Positions 43,180 to 51,774 of a stretch of DNA of 51,774 nt are shown piece after piece. The stretch lies in contig NZ_MEFG01000015.1 in the NCBI RefSeq assembly GCF_001724715.1, positions 1 through 51,774 on the forward strand, read 5' to 3'. Every line of letters starts with the position of its first letter. Positions within the stretch are counted from its first letter, which is position 1. Source of the stretch: Sphingomonas sp. SCN 67-18 (GTDB lineage Bacteria; Pseudomonadota; Alphaproteobacteria; Sphingomonadales; Sphingomonadaceae). A model generated the notes under the pieces. The model searched no databases and was not told the DNA's origin. It worked only from the letters and a program-made list of their open reading frames with translations. The position numbers were made by a program, and so were the translations under genes.

Positions 43180-44592
43180 TCAGCCCTCGAGGTTGCGGAT
43201 CAGGCTGCGCACGTCCGCGTCGATATCCGCATCGCAGCCGCGCAGCTTCTCGATCTGGCGGACCGCGTGGATGACGGTGGTATGGTCCCGCCCGCCGAAG
43301 CGCCGGCCGATTTCCGGCAGCGAGCGGGGCGTCAGCCGCTTGGCGAGATACATGGCGATCTGGCGCGGACGGGCGACGGCGCGGGCGCGGCGCGCCGACA
43401 CCATTTCCGCCTGCCGCATCCCGAAATGAGCCGAAACCGCCTTCTGGATATCGTCGATCGTCACCCGCTTCTGGCCGGCGCTCAACATTTCGCCCAGCAC
43501 TTCCTGCGCGAAATCCAGGTCGATGGCGCGGCCGTTGAGCACCGCATAAGCGGACAGGCGGTTGAGCGCCCCTTCCAGCTCGCGGATGCTGGTCTGGATG
43601 CGCGCGGCGAGCAGTTCCACGACATCGTCGGGCATCGCGACATCCGGCATCGCCGCCAGCTTGGCGCGGACGATGGCATGGCGCAGGGCGGGCCCCGCCG
43701 GCTTGATGTCCGCCACCAGCCCGCTCGCCAGCCGCGAGAGGATGCGCCCTTCCACCCCGTCCAGCGCATGGGGGCTGCGATCGGCGCTGATCACCAGCGG
43801 CTTGCCCGCCGCCATCACCTCGTTGACGGTGTGGAGGAATTCCTCCTGCGTCGCGCCCTTGCCGGCGATGAACTGGATGTCGTCGATCATCAGCAGGTCG
43901 GCGGAACGCAGCCGGGCCTTGAACGCCAGCGTATCGCGGTCGCGCATCGCCGAGACGAAATCGACCATGAATTTTTCGGCCGACATGAACAGGATGTTCG
44001 CGCCCGGCAGGCGGCGGCGATAATCCTGGCCGATCGCGTGCATCAGGTGGGTCTTGCCCTGCCCGGTGGGCGAATGGAGGAAAAGCGGGCTGAAGCGCGA
44101 CGCGCCTTCGGCCAGGCTACGCGCGGCATTCGCCGCCATGCGGTTCTCATCGCCCGCGACGAAGCGGTCGAAGGTCATGCGCGGATCGAAGGCCGCGCCG
44201 CGCGCGGCGACGGGGGCAGGATCGGCCGCCACGGGATCGGGATCAGCGGGTGCGGAATAAAGCTGCGGCTGCACGCCCTCGGCAGCCGAGATCCGCACCT
44301 CCGCGATTCGCGGCAAGGCGGTGCGCCAGGCGAGCGTCAGCCGGTCGGCATAATGGGCGGAGACCCAGTTCGCCATGAATTCGGACGGCAGGGTCAGCAG
44401 CACCCGGCGGCCGTCTTCGTCGACGCCGGCCAGCGCGATGGGCTTCAGCCAGTGATCGAACAGGCGCGCCCCGCAATCGCGGCGCAGCCCGGCCCGGATC
44501 GAGTCCCAGGCTGCCGCGATCATTGCCGTGCCGTCATCCTGCCGTGTCTGGGTGCCGATTGTCATCCCTTGCTGATCCACACCCATCCCCAT
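43180..44592 (-). CDS. dnaA: Chromosomal replication initiator protein DnaA
   Basis: Initiator of chromosome replication and transcription factor. The 470 residues have domain I (WDSIRAGLRRDCGARLFDHWLKPI), a variable Ala/Pro linker (domain II), the AAA+ domain with Walker A SPTGQGKTHLMHAIG (Ser-Pro-Thr instead of the usual Gly-Gly-Val), Walker B LLMIDDIQF, Arg finger region, and domain IV with GGRDHTTVIHAVRQIEKL. ATG 44592 is the favoured start; ATG 44586 and 44565 are alternatives. A TGATCCACA box lies just inside the 5' end (44573-44581). Confidence 0.95.
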   Translation of the reverse strand: MGMGVDQQGMTIGTQTRQDDGTAMIAAAWDSIRAGLRRDCGARLFDHWLKPIALAGVDEDGRRVLLTLPSEFMANWVSAHYADRLTLAWRTALPRIAEVRISAAEGVQPQLYSAPADPDPVAADPAPVAARGAAFDPRMTFDRFVAGDENRMAANAARSLAEGASRFSPLFLHSPTGQGKTHLMHAIGQDYRRRLPGANILFMSAEKFMVDFVSAMRDRDTLAFKARLRSADLLMIDDIQFIAGKGATQEEFLHTVNEVMAAGKPLVISADRSPHALDGVEGRILSRLASGLVADIKPAGPALRHAIVRAKLAAMPDVAMPDDVVELLAARIQTSIRELEGALNRLSAYAVLNGRAIDLDFAQEVLGEMLSAGQKRVTIDDIQKAVSAHFGMRQAEMVSARRARAVARPRQIAMYLAKRLTPRSLPEIGRRFGGRDHTTVIHAVRQIEKLRGCDADIDADVRSLIRNLEG

Positions 44593-44917
44593 TATCCGGT
44601 CGTCGGCTACGGCCGGCCCAGTCGGACGCAAAACTCCCCCGGCCGGACCAGCGGAGTCGCGGCACAAAGACGCATTTTACGGCCAGAACCCGACACGAGT
44701 CGTCGTGCCGGAGATCCATGTTTTAGGAAGGCTGGCGGGACGGAAGCAAGGCCCGTGCTGTCAAAAATCCGAAATAAAGCCGTTGACTCGGGAATCCCTC
44801 AAGAATCCGATTTGTCCGCTCAATATATTGATTCGAAACGATTTAATCGAACCTGTCGAGAAGCCTTACAGGGCGAATCGTGGAGTGACCGTCATCGCAC
44901 TGTCACGCGCGCGTCAT
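44593..44917. promoter_or_regulatory. dnaA upstream region with clustered GANTC (CcrM) sites
   Basis: There is no gene in this stretch. It contains seven GANTC motifs at 44654, 44697, 44785, 44792, 44803, 44830 and 44875 (first base of each), within 226 bp; about 0.7 would be expected at this base composition. The part 44755-44855 is locally AT-rich and probably holds the dnaA promoter. One box TGATCCACA (44573-44581) and a poor TTATCC-type box (44592-44600) are seen at the dnaA end. No convincing array of DnaA boxes is present, so I do not call an origin. Confidence 0.65.
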
Positions 44918-44953
44918 AAAAAAAACGCCCGCCGGCCGGGTGGCCGACGGACG
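44918..44953 (-). terminator. Intrinsic terminator of rpsT
   Basis: On the minus strand a 12-bp stem (CGTCCGTCGGCC with CGGCCGGCGGGCG-type complement, two G-T pairs; 44942-44953 and 44926-44937) is followed by eight T (44918-44925). It lies 25 bp after the rpsT stop. Confidence 0.85.
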
Positions 44954-44978
44954 TTCGCGATCCGTTCGGGACGTGGGC

Positions 44979-45242
44979 TCAGCCGAGCGCCGCAACCCGC
45001 TTGCTGAGGCGCGAAAATTTGCGCGACGCGGTGTTCTTGTGGAGCACGCCCTTGGCGACGCCCCGGGCCAGTTCCGGCTGGACGGCCGCGATGGCGGCGG
45101 TGGCGGCGGCCTTGTCGCCAGCCTCGAGCGCCGATTCGACGCGCTTGACGAAAGTCCGGATGCGACCGATCCGGTTGCCGTTGACCACTGCGCGGCGGTC
45201 ATTGCGCCGGATTCGCTTTTTTGCCTGCGGCGTATTCGCCAT
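44979..45242 (-). CDS. rpsT: Ribosomal protein bS20
   Basis: Small-subunit protein of 87 residues, strongly basic. It starts [20 protein letters not shown] and ends with [19 protein letters not shown], both S20 signatures. ATG 45242 follows GAGGG by 5 nt. A longer frame upstream is excluded. It faces away from dnaA, and its terminator is at 44918-44953. Confidence 0.97.
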   Translation of the reverse strand: MANTPQAKKRIRRNDRRAVVNGNRIGRIRTFVKRVESALEAGDKAAATAAIAAVQPELARGVAKGVLHKNTASRKFSRLSKRVAALG

Positions 45243-45309
45243 TGCTGCCCTCGAAATACGGGTGAAAAGAAAAAGGGCGCGGAATCGACCGCGTCCCGGA
45301 AGGCTGGCC

Positions 45310-45337
45310 CAATAACCGCGCAAGGCCGCGCGGTCAA
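45310..45337 (-). promoter_or_regulatory. Candidate promoter of rpsT
   Basis: On the minus strand TTGACC (45332-45337) is separated by 16 bp from TTATTG (45310-45315), about 70 bp before the S20 start. The -10 box is weak. The spacer consists of an inverted repeat, CGCGGCC/GGCC-GCG-like. Confidence 0.4.
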
Positions 45338-45502
45338 CCTGTGGGAGTCCTGTATTCGACGAGCCGCGCCGGCCCTCTCCTCCGCCCGGCCGCCCGGCGG
45401 CATGAGAGCGGATCAGGTGGCCGGGCCGCAGGAGCGGGCAGGCGCCGCCTGAACAAGCCGCATCTCAGCGCGCGCCCTCGCTATAGCCCGCGCGACTCCG
45501 GT

Positions 45503-46315
45503 TCAGCGCTGGCAGACCGCGCAATGAAAGGTCGAGCGCCCGCTATCCACCCGGCGCAGCACCGGCGCGCCGCAGGCGCAGGCTTCCCCCTCCCGCCCGT
45601 AAACGCGCCATTGCTTCGAGAAATAGCCCAGCTCGCCATCCGGCCGGGCATAGTCGCGCAGGGTCGATCCGCCCGCCACGATGGCCGCCGCCAGCACCTC
45701 GCGGATCGCGGCGACCAGCGCGACCAGCCGGGGCCGCGCGATGCGCCCCGCCGCCCGCGTGGGCGCGATGCCCGCCATGTGCAGCGCCTCGCAGACATAG
45801 ATGTTGCCCAGCCCGGCGACGATGCGCTGGTCCAGCAGCATCGCCTTGATGGGCGCGGCGCGGCCGGCCAGCGCGGCCGCCAGATAGGCGGCGTCGAAGC
45901 CCGCGCCCAGCGGCTCCGGCCCCATCGCCGCGAAGGGCGGATAGGCCGCCAGCGCCGCCGTTTCGACCAGATCGACCGAGCCGAATCGGCGCGGGTCGTT
46001 GAGCGTGAGGCGGTGGCCGGGCGCGGTTTCGACCAGCAGATGATCGTGCGCGCCCAGCGACTCGGGGTCGAGTCGCCAGCGGCCCGACATGCCGAGGTGG
46101 AAAATCATCGTGTCGCCGCGATCCGTGGCGATCAGCCCATATTTGGCGCGGCGCGACAGGCCGGTGACGGTGGCGCCGGTCATCCGCTGCCTGAGATCGG
46201 CCGGAAAGGGCCGGCGCAGGTCCGCGCGGCGCGTTTCGACCAGCGTCAGCCGCTGCCCTTCCAGCATCGGGCGCAGCCCCTGCACCGTGGTTTCGACTTC
46301 GGGAAGTTCCGGCAT
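45503..46315 (-). CDS. mutM: Formamidopyrimidine-DNA glycosylase (Fpg)
   Basis: Base-excision repair enzyme removing 8-oxoguanine. The 270 residues begin with the catalytic PELPEVE (Pro1/Glu2 after Met removal), have LGMSGRW, the GLGNIYVCEALHMAGI helix and the C-terminal zinc finger (CACGAPVL then STFHCAVCQR). All catalytic parts are seen. It is divergent from ubiE, the standard alphaproteobacterial arrangement. Confidence 0.97.
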   Translation of the reverse strand: MPELPEVETTVQGLRPMLEGQRLTLVETRRADLRRPFPADLRQRMTGATVTGLSRRAKYGLIATDRGDTMIFHLGMSGRWRLDPESLGAHDHLLVETAPGHRLTLNDPRRFGSVDLVETAALAAYPPFAAMGPEPLGAGFDAAYLAAALAGRAAPIKAMLLDQRIVAGLGNIYVCEALHMAGIAPTRAAGRIARPRLVALVAAIREVLAAAIVAGGSTLRDYARPDGELGYFSKQWRVYGREGEACACGAPVLRRVDSGRSTFHCAVCQR

Positions 46316-46373
46316 GGCCGCCCACAGCTAGGTTGGGTTTGCCCCGCTCACAAGCCTTGGCTAGAGCCGGCGC

Positions 46374-47105
46374 ATGACCGAGACAGTCTCCTTTGGCTAT
46401 ACAGACGTCGCCCCCGCCGAAAAGACGGCGCGGGTGGGCGCCGTCTTCTCCAGCGTCGCCAGCCGCTACGACCTGATGAACGACGCCATGTCCGCCGGGA
46501 TGCACCGGCTGTGGAAGGACCGCTTCGTCCGCCGGGTGAAGCCGCGCGCGGGCGAGGAGATATTGGACATGGCCGGCGGCACCGGCGACATCGCATTCCG
46601 CCTGGCCCGGTCCGGCGCGCGGGTGACGGTGGCCGACATCAACCCGCAAATGCTGGAGGTGGGCATCGACCGGGCCGTGGACCGCGGCATTGACGGGCTG
46701 GTGTGGAGCGAGGCCAATGCCGAGACGCTGCAATTCCAGAACCGCAGTTTCGACGCCTATACGATCGCCTTCGGCATCCGCAACGTCACCGATATCCAGG
46801 CCGCGCTGGACGAGGCGCACCGCGTGCTGCGGCGCGGCGGGCGCTTCTTCTGCCTGGAATTCTCGACCACGCTGTGGCCCGGCTTCGACAAGGTCTATGA
46901 CGCCTATTCGCACCGGCTGGTGCCCAAGATCGGCAAGGCGCTGGCGGGGGATGAGGACAGTTACCGCTACCTGATCGAATCGATCCGCCGTTTCCCCGAC
47001 ATGCCGACCTTCAAGGGCATGATCGACAAGGCCGGGTTCGTGCGCACCCATGTCGAGCCGGTGCTGGGCGGGCTGGTGGCGATCCACAGCGGCTGGAAGA
47101 TCTAG
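46374..47105 (+). CDS. ubiE: Ubiquinone/menaquinone C-methyltransferase
   Basis: SAM-dependent methyltransferase for the C-methylation of the ubiquinone ring. The 243 residues contain VFSSVASRYDLMNDAMSAGMHRLWK, motif I LDMAGGTGDIAFRLAR, the conserved FGIRNVTD and the GGRFFCLEFS segment, all diagnostic for UbiE. It is followed 4 bp later by ubiB, the standard pair. Confidence 0.97.
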   Translation: MTETVSFGYTDVAPAEKTARVGAVFSSVASRYDLMNDAMSAGMHRLWKDRFVRRVKPRAGEEILDMAGGTGDIAFRLARSGARVTVADINPQMLEVGIDRAVDRGIDGLVWSEANAETLQFQNRSFDAYTIAFGIRNVTDIQAALDEAHRVLRRGGRFFCLEFSTTLWPGFDKVYDAYSHRLVPKIGKALAGDEDSYRYLIESIRRFPDMPTFKGMIDKAGFVRTHVEPVLGGLVAIHSGWKI

Positions 47106-47109
47106 GCGC

Positions 47110-48645
47110 TTGGCAACCCACCCGATCACCCATGTCTGGCGGCTGCTGCGCTGGGGCCGCACGCTTGCCCGCCACGGCGCGCTGCGCGGCATAGAGCGCG
47201 ATCCGCTGACCCCGGCGCCGGTGCGGCGGCTGGCGCGGATCTCCCGTTTCGGCGCGCGCGTGCCCGCCACGCCCGCTTATGCCGACGCGTTCGAGGCGAT
47301 CGGCCCGGCGGCGATCAAGTTCGGCCAGACGCTCGCCACCCGGCCCGACCTGGTGGGGGAGGCCGCCGCGCTGGACCTGATGCGCCTGCAGGACGCGCTG
47401 CCGCCGGTGCCGTTCGACGCGATCCGCGCGCAGATGACGGCCAGCCTCGGCAAGCCGATCGACAGCCTGTTCGCCAGCATCGATCCCGAGCCGGTGGGCG
47501 CGGCGTCGATCGCCCAGGTGCACCGCGCCGTCACCAGCGACGGGCGGACCGTGGCGGTGAAGGTGCTGCGCCCCGGCGTCGAGGATGAATTCGCCCGCGC
47601 CATCGAAACCTATGAATGGGCGGCGGCGCAGGTGGAGGCGATGGGCGGGGAGCTGGCAAGGCTGAGGCCCCGGCTGGTCGTCGAGACTTTCCGCCGCTGG
47701 ACGGCGCGCGAGCTGGACCTGCGCCGCGAAGGCGCGTCCGCATCCGAACTGGCGGAGGCGATGGAGGCGGAGCCGGGCTATGTCGTGCCGGCGATCGACT
47801 GGCAGCGCACGTCCGGCAAGGTGCTGACGCTGGAATGGCTGGACGGGATCAAGCTGTCCGACCGGGCCGCGCTGATCGCCGCCGGGCACGATCCGGCCGA
47901 TCTGGCGAGGCGGCTGGTGAGCGCCTTCCTGCGCCAGGCGATTGCCGAGGGCTTTTTCCACGCCGACATGCACCAGGGCAATCTCTTCGCCCTGTCCGGC
48001 AACCGGCTGGCGGTGATCGATTTCGGCATCATGGGGCGGATAGACCGGCGCGCGCGGGTGTGGCTGGCGGAGATTCTCTACGGCCTGATCACCGGCAATT
48101 ACCGGCGCGTGGCGGAGATTCACTTCGAGGCGGGCTATGTGCCGCCCCATCATGACGTGGCGGAGTTCGCCACCGCCCTGCGCGCGGTGGGCGAGCCGAT
48201 GCGCGGGCTGCCGGTCAAGGAGATGTCGATCGGCGCGATGCTGGACGGGCTGTTCGCCATCACCCGCGATTTCGACATGCAGACCCAGCCGCACCTGCTG
48301 CTGCTGCAAAAGACGATGGTGATGGTGGAGGGCGTGGCGACCGCGCTCGACCCGGATATCAACATGTGGGAAACCGCGGCGCCCTTCGTACGCGAATGGA
48401 TCCGCACCGAGCTTGGCCCGGAAGCCTTCGTCGCGGACCGGATCGTCAGGGACGTGCGCACCTTCGCCCGCCTGCCGGAGCTGATCCGCAACATCGAGGC
48501 GCGCTACCCCGGCCCGGGCGGCGCGCCCCCTGCCCCGCCGCTGCCCGATATCCAGCTGGTGCGCGTCGGCGGCGGCTGGCGCTATGCGGCGGTGGCGCTG
48601 CTCGCCGCCGCAGCAGGGGCGGCCGCGACAGCGCTGCTCGGCTGA
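47110..48645 (+). CDS. ubiB: Ubiquinone biosynthesis ATPase/kinase-like UbiB
   Basis: Membrane-anchored ABC1/ADCK-family protein needed for ubiquinone synthesis, 511 residues. Signatures are KFGQTLATRPDLV (KxGQ motif), EPVGAASIAQVHRA (Ala-rich loop), FFHADMHQGNLF and VIDFGIMG, and a C-terminal transmembrane helix. The start is TTG 47110, only 4 bp after ubiE; no better start fits the family N-terminus (PITHVWRLLRWG). Translation therefore probably depends on ubiE. Confidence 0.95.
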   Translation: MATHPITHVWRLLRWGRTLARHGALRGIERDPLTPAPVRRLARISRFGARVPATPAYADAFEAIGPAAIKFGQTLATRPDLVGEAAALDLMRLQDALPPVPFDAIRAQMTASLGKPIDSLFASIDPEPVGAASIAQVHRAVTSDGRTVAVKVLRPGVEDEFARAIETYEWAAAQVEAMGGELARLRPRLVVETFRRWTARELDLRREGASASELAEAMEAEPGYVVPAIDWQRTSGKVLTLEWLDGIKLSDRAALIAAGHDPADLARRLVSAFLRQAIAEGFFHADMHQGNLFALSGNRLAVIDFGIMGRIDRRARVWLAEILYGLITGNYRRVAEIHFEAGYVPPHHDVAEFATALRAVGEPMRGLPVKEMSIGAMLDGLFAITRDFDMQTQPHLLLLQKTMVMVEGVATALDPDINMWETAAPFVREWIRTELGPEAFVADRIVRDVRTFARLPELIRNIEARYPGPGGAPPAPPLPDIQLVRVGGGWRYAAVALLAAAAGAAATALLG

Positions 48646-48689
48646 TGGCCGGACTCGACTCCCGCGCGGGCGGCGGCCATGACGGCGCG

Positions 48690-49907
48690 ATGATCGGCAA
48701 GCGCATCCTTCTGGTCGTCGGCGGCGGCATAGCGGCCTACAAGGCGTGCGAGCTGATACGGCTGCTCCGCAAGGCCGGGGCGGACGTGCGCTGCGTGCTG
48801 ACGGAGGGCGGCGCGCAGTTCATCACCGCGATGACGCTGGCCGCGCTTTCCGAAAATCCCGTCCACACCAGCCTGTGGGACCTGAAGGACGAGGCCGAGA
48901 TGGGCCATATCCAGCTCAGCCGGCAGGCGGACCTGATCGTCGTCTGCCCGGCGACGGCGGACCTGATCGCCAAGATGGCGGCGGGGATCAGCGACAGCCT
49001 GGCCGCCACGCTGCTGCTCGCCACCGACAAGCCGGTGCTGGCGGTGCCCGCCATGAACGTGCGGATGTGGCAGCATGAAGCGACGCGGCGCAACGTCGCC
49101 CGGCTGCGCGCCGATGGCGTGACTATGATCGAGCCGGACGAGGGGCCGATGGCGTGCGGCGAATATGGCCCGGGCCGCCTGCCCGACCCGGAGGCGATCG
49201 TCGCCGCCATCGCCGCCCATTTCGCCGCCCATTTCGCTGCCATGCCGGGCGTGGCCGGGCGGCTGGCCGGGCGGCATATGCTGGTGACGGCGGGGCCGAC
49301 GCATGAGCCGATCGATCCGGTGCGCTACATCGCCAACCGTTCGTCCGGCAGGCAGGGCTTCGCCATTGCCGGCGCGCTGGCGGCGCTGGGCGCGCGGGTG
49401 ACGCTGGTGGCCGGCCCGGTCGCCCTGGCGACCCCGCCGGGCGTCGACCGCATCGACGTGGAGACGGCCCGCGACATGGCCGCCGCCGTCAATGCCGCGC
49501 TGCCCGCTGATGGCGCCATTCTGGTCGCCGCCGTCGCCGACTGGCGGGTCGAACCGGCGCCGACCAAGATCAAGAAGCGCGCGGACGGATCGCCCCCGGC
49601 GCTCGCGCTCGCCGAAAATCCCGACATATTGGCCGGGCTGGCCGCCGATCCGCGCCGCCCGGCGCTGCTGGTCGGCTTTGCCGCCGAGACCAATGACGTG
49701 ATCGCCCACGCCACCGCCAAGCGCGCCCGCAAGGGGTGCGACTGGATCGTCGCCAACGATGTTTCGGGCGATGTGATGGGCGGGGCGGACAACAGCATCC
49801 ACCTGATCACCGCCGCCGGCACCGAAAGCTGGGACCGCGCCGCCAAGGGCACGGTCGCGGCGCGGCTGGCCGACCGCATCGCCGCCCATTTCGAAAGCAT
49901 CGCATGA
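48690..49907 (+). CDS. coaBC: Bifunctional phosphopantothenoylcysteine decarboxylase/phosphopantothenate-cysteine ligase
   Basis: Two steps of coenzyme A synthesis. The N-terminal CoaC flavoprotein half has [20 protein letters not shown], the MNVRMW and [13 protein letters not shown] motifs; the C-terminal CoaB half has [29 protein letters not shown] and KIKKR. The length of 405 residues from ATG 48690 fits the family. ATG 48645, overlapping the ubiB stop (TGATG), would add 15 residues and is possible. It overlaps dut by 4 bp. Confidence 0.96.
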   Translation: MIGKRILLVVGGGIAAYKACELIRLLRKAGADVRCVLTEGGAQFITAMTLAALSENPVHTSLWDLKDEAEMGHIQLSRQADLIVVCPATADLIAKMAAGISDSLAATLLLATDKPVLAVPAMNVRMWQHEATRRNVARLRADGVTMIEPDEGPMACGEYGPGRLPDPEAIVAAIAAHFAAHFAAMPGVAGRLAGRHMLVTAGPTHEPIDPVRYIANRSSGRQGFAIAGALAALGARVTLVAGPVALATPPGVDRIDVETARDMAAAVNAALPADGAILVAAVADWRVEPAPTKIKKRADGSPPALALAENPDILAGLAADPRRPALLVGFAAETNDVIAHATAKRARKGCDWIVANDVSGDVMGGADNSIHLITAAGTESWDRAAKGTVAARLADRIAAHFESIA

Positions 49908-50344
49908 CCATTTCCATCGCCATCAAGCGCCTGCCCCATGGCGCGGGCCTGCCGCTGCCCGCTTATGCCACCGCCCACGCCGCCGGCATGGACGTGGTGG
50001 CCGCCGAGGCGCTCACCCTGGCCCCGGGCCAGCGCCATGCCGTCGCCACCGGCTTCGCCATCGCCATACCGCAGGGCTATGAGGTGCAGGTGCGCCCGCG
50101 CTCCGGGCTGGCGCTGAAACATGGCGTCACCTGCCTCAACACGCCGGGCACCATCGATGCCGACTATCGCGGCGAGGTGAAGGTGATCCTCGCCAATCTG
50201 GGCGACGCGCCCTTCGCCATCGCGCGGGGCGACCGCATTGCCCAGCTCGTCCCCGCCGCCGTGCAGCAGGCCAGTTTCACCGAGGTGGCGGAGCTGGACG
50301 ATACCGCGCGGGGCAGCGGCGGGTTCGGCTCCACCGGCATGTGA
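49904..50344 (+). CDS. dut: dUTP diphosphatase
   Basis: Trimeric enzyme hydrolysing dUTP to dUMP, preventing uracil incorporation. The 146 residues contain the five motifs: AGMDVVA (I), [11 protein letters not shown] (II), [17 protein letters not shown] (III), RGDRIAQLV (IV) and [10 protein letters not shown] (V). The ATGA overlap with coaBC marks one operon. Confidence 0.98.
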   Translation: MTISIAIKRLPHGAGLPLPAYATAHAAGMDVVAAEALTLAPGQRHAVATGFAIAIPQGYEVQVRPRSGLALKHGVTCLNTPGTIDADYRGEVKVILANLGDAPFAIARGDRIAQLVPAAVQQASFTEVAELDDTARGSGGFGSTGM

Positions 50345-50351
50345 TGCGCCG

Positions 50352-51101
50352 ATGACGCTCAGCGACGACCAGCTGGAACGCTATGCCCGCCACATCGTGC
50401 TGAAGGAGGTCGGCGGCGCGGGGCAGGCAAGGCTGCTGGCGGCGCATGTCGCCGTCATCGGCGCGGGCGGCATCGGCTGCCCGGCGCTGCAGGCGCTGGC
50501 GGGCGCCGGCATCGGCCGGATCACGCTGATCGACGACGATATCGTCTCCCTCTCCAACCTGCAGCGCCAGACGCTGTTCGGCACCGCCGACATCGGCCGA
50601 CAGAAGGTGGACGCCGCCGCCGACGCCCTTGCCCGGCTGAACCCGGACGTCACGGTGGTGCGCCACGCAAAGCGGGTCGGCGCGGCCAATGCGGACGCGC
50701 TGCTGGGCGGTGCCGGGCTGGTGCTGGACGGGTGCGACAATTTCGCCACCCGGCTGGCAGTGGCGGACGCCGCCCTGCGGCTGAGGATACCGCTCGTCTC
50801 GGCGGCGGTCGGCCAGTTTGACGGCCAGATTGCCACCTATTGCGGCTGGGAGGCGGACAAGCCCTGCTATCGCTGCCTGGTCGGCGCGGAGCCGGACCGG
50901 CCGGATGCGAGCTGTGCGGACCAGGGGGTGCTGGGCGCGCTCACCGCCGTCGTCGGCAGCCTCGCCGCGCTGGAGGCGATCCGCCAGATCGGCGGGCTGG
51001 GCGAGGACGGCGCAGGCCGGCTGCTGCTGATCGATGCGCTCACCCTGCGTTTCCGCACCATCGCGCTGCCCAAGGATCCGGGGTGCTCATGCGCGGGCTG
51101 A
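50352..51101 (+). CDS. HesA/MoeB/ThiF-family E1-like adenylyltransferase
   Basis: E1-like enzyme that adenylates the C-terminus of a sulfur-carrier protein (MoaD or ThiS type). The 249 residues have the nucleotide motif VIGAGGIGCPALQALAGAGIG, the Arg-finger region SLSNLQRQTLF, catalytic-type VLDGCDNFATRL and two CxxC zinc pairs (PCYRCL and a C-terminal CSC). No rhodanese domain is fused. It is 7 bp after dut. MoeB or ThiF cannot be told apart here; its immediate partner is the DsrE-like gene, which suggests sulfur relay. Confidence 0.9.
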   Translation: MTLSDDQLERYARHIVLKEVGGAGQARLLAAHVAVIGAGGIGCPALQALAGAGIGRITLIDDDIVSLSNLQRQTLFGTADIGRQKVDAAADALARLNPDVTVVRHAKRVGAANADALLGGAGLVLDGCDNFATRLAVADAALRLRIPLVSAAVGQFDGQIATYCGWEADKPCYRCLVGAEPDRPDASCADQGVLGALTAVVGSLAALEAIRQIGGLGEDGAGRLLLIDALTLRFRTIALPKDPGCSCAG

Positions 51102-51451
51102 CCATCATCGTCGCGACGCCCGACCCGGCACGCTTCCATGCCGCCCTGTCGATCGCCGCCGCCGCGGCCGCGACAGGCGCCGCGGTGCGCCTTTACCTCC
51201 ACGCCGACGCCGTGGCGCTGGCGACACCCGGCGCCGTCCACCCCGATGCGACCCGCTTCGCCGCCGCCGGCCTGCCAACGCTCGACCAGCTGCGCGCCGA
51301 TGCGCTGGCCATGGGCGTGCGCATCATCGCCTGCCAGACCGGCCTCGCCATGTGCGCGGCCGACGCCGCGACCCTGCCGCAGGGTGTCGAGGCGGGCGGA
51401 CTGGTGTCGCTGATCGCCAGTCTCGGCGACGACCGGCTGGTGACGCTTTAA
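51089..51451 (+). CDS. DsrE/DsrF-like sulfur relay protein
   Basis: A 120-residue protein with a DsrE-type fold: LTIIVATPDPARFHAALSIAAAAAATGA at the N-terminus and VRIIACQTGLAMCAADAATLPQGVEAGG carrying two cysteines in the usual region. It overlaps the E1-like gene by 13 bp, so the two are likely coupled. The exact role is unknown; sulfur transfer is an inference from family and context. It is convergent with topA. Confidence 0.8.
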   Translation: MRGLTIIVATPDPARFHAALSIAAAAAATGAAVRLYLHADAVALATPGAVHPDATRFAAAGLPTLDQLRADALAMGVRIIACQTGLAMCAADAATLPQGVEAGGLVSLIASLGDDRLVTL

Positions 51452-51497
51452 CGCCCGACCTCAAACGCCGATCGATCCGACTGCCGCCTCGATGGCT

Positions 51498-51774
51498 TCA
51501 ATCCTTGGGGGCGGCCTTCTTTTTCGGCGCTGCCTTCTTCTTTGCGGGGGCTTTTTTCGCGGTTGCCTTCTTGCGGCCTTTGGCGGGGCCGGCGGCGGCG
51601 CGGGCGTCGATCAGCTGGGCGGCTTCCTCAAGGGTCAGCGCGTCGGGCGCGATCGTCTTGGGGAGCGTCGCGTTGGTGGTGCCGTCAGTGACATAGGGGC
51701 CGAAGCGCCCCTCCATCAGCCTGATCTCCAGCTCCGTGCGCGGGTGCGCGCCGAGCAGTTTCAGCGGCTCGCGC
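51498..51774 (-). CDS. topA: DNA topoisomerase I, C-terminal fragment
   Basis: The frame enters from the right edge and ends at 51498, showing about 92 C-terminal residues. [24 protein letters not shown] is the typical end of the topoisomerase C-terminal repeats, followed by an Ala/Lys-rich tail with three AKKKAAPKK-like units, common in alphaproteobacterial TopA. The enzyme relaxes negative supercoils. The N-terminal catalytic part lies outside the window. Confidence 0.9.
   Translation of the reverse strand, partial: REPLKLLGAHPRTELEIRLMEGRFGPYVTDGTTNATLPKTIAPDALTLEEAAQLIDARAAAGPAKGRKKATAKKAPAKKKAAPKKKAAPKD

Noticed and set aside
44593-44917. Chromosome origin (oriC) beside dnaA
   Set aside because: Only one good and one poor DnaA box and no repeated AT-rich 13-mers were found. 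In alphaproteobacteria the origin is often not next to dnaA. GANTC clustering alone is not enough.
51498-51600. Alanine/lysine repeats at the topA end as a tandem DNA repeat
   Set aside because: They encode the low-complexity basic tail common to alphaproteobacterial TopA; the DNA units are not regular.

Overview
The window reads as a chromosomal segment of a GC-rich alphaproteobacterium, most probably a sphingomonad (Sphingomonadaceae). The evidence is its housekeeping blocks (rpmH-rnpA-yidD-yidC-engB; dnaA beside rpsT-mutM-ubiE-ubiB-coaBC-dut), its TonB-receptor-fed aromatic catabolism, and GANTC sites clustered upstream of dnaA. I saw no insertion sequence, phage gene or CRISPR array. One tRNA, tRNA-Leu(CAA), is present.

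Layout. 1-3.8 kb: the start of a membrane protein, glpK and a class A penicillin-binding protein. 3.8-12.7 kb: a nitrogen-oxide and copper region. It holds an NsrR-type [Fe-S] regulator; a near-ideal NsrR operator overlapping the promoter of a two-gene operon (membrane protein plus SAM methyltransferase); a TonB-receptor/PepSY pair with a His/Met-rich insert; and a four-gene operon of two-domain multicopper oxidase, di-haem cytochrome c, mono-haem cytochrome c and copper nitrite reductase NirK. That gene content matches the ncgABC-nirK cluster known from Nitrosomonas europaea, which NsrR controls there. 12.7-13.7 kb: a long hairpin, tRNA-Leu and a PAS protein.

13.7-27.2 kb: an 11-gene operon on the minus strand with a divergent sigma-54 activator of the XylR/DmpR type. 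In transcription order it holds a TonB receptor, a Rieske oxygenase, a flavin/[2Fe-2S] reductase, a second Rieske oxygenase, catB, catC, catA, pcaI, pcaJ, pcaF and pcaD. It has a textbook -24/-12 promoter and a palindrome about 115 bp upstream that suits an activator site. Together the genes encode outer-membrane uptake, oxygenation of an unidentified substrate (presumably to catechol), and complete ortho cleavage to succinyl-CoA and acetyl-CoA. This is the most promising candidate for an undescribed catabolic system here.

27.2-51.8 kb: mostly core genes: comM; the rpmH/rnpA/yidD/yidC/engB block; a GST, a cupin and dapE; a GGDEF-EAL protein; Smr, mltA and a Tim44-like protein; secB, murJ and trpS; a DUF4136-type lipoprotein; dnaA; rpsT, mutM, ubiE, ubiB, coaBC and dut; an E1-like enzyme, a DsrE-like protein and the 3' end of topA. 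The dnaA upstream region has seven GANTC (CcrM) sites in about 226 bp and one Caulobacter-like DnaA G-box.

All functions are inferred from reading the sequence; no database search was run. Start codons are chosen by Shine-Dalgarno position, overlap with neighbours and family length, and alternatives are given where they matter.
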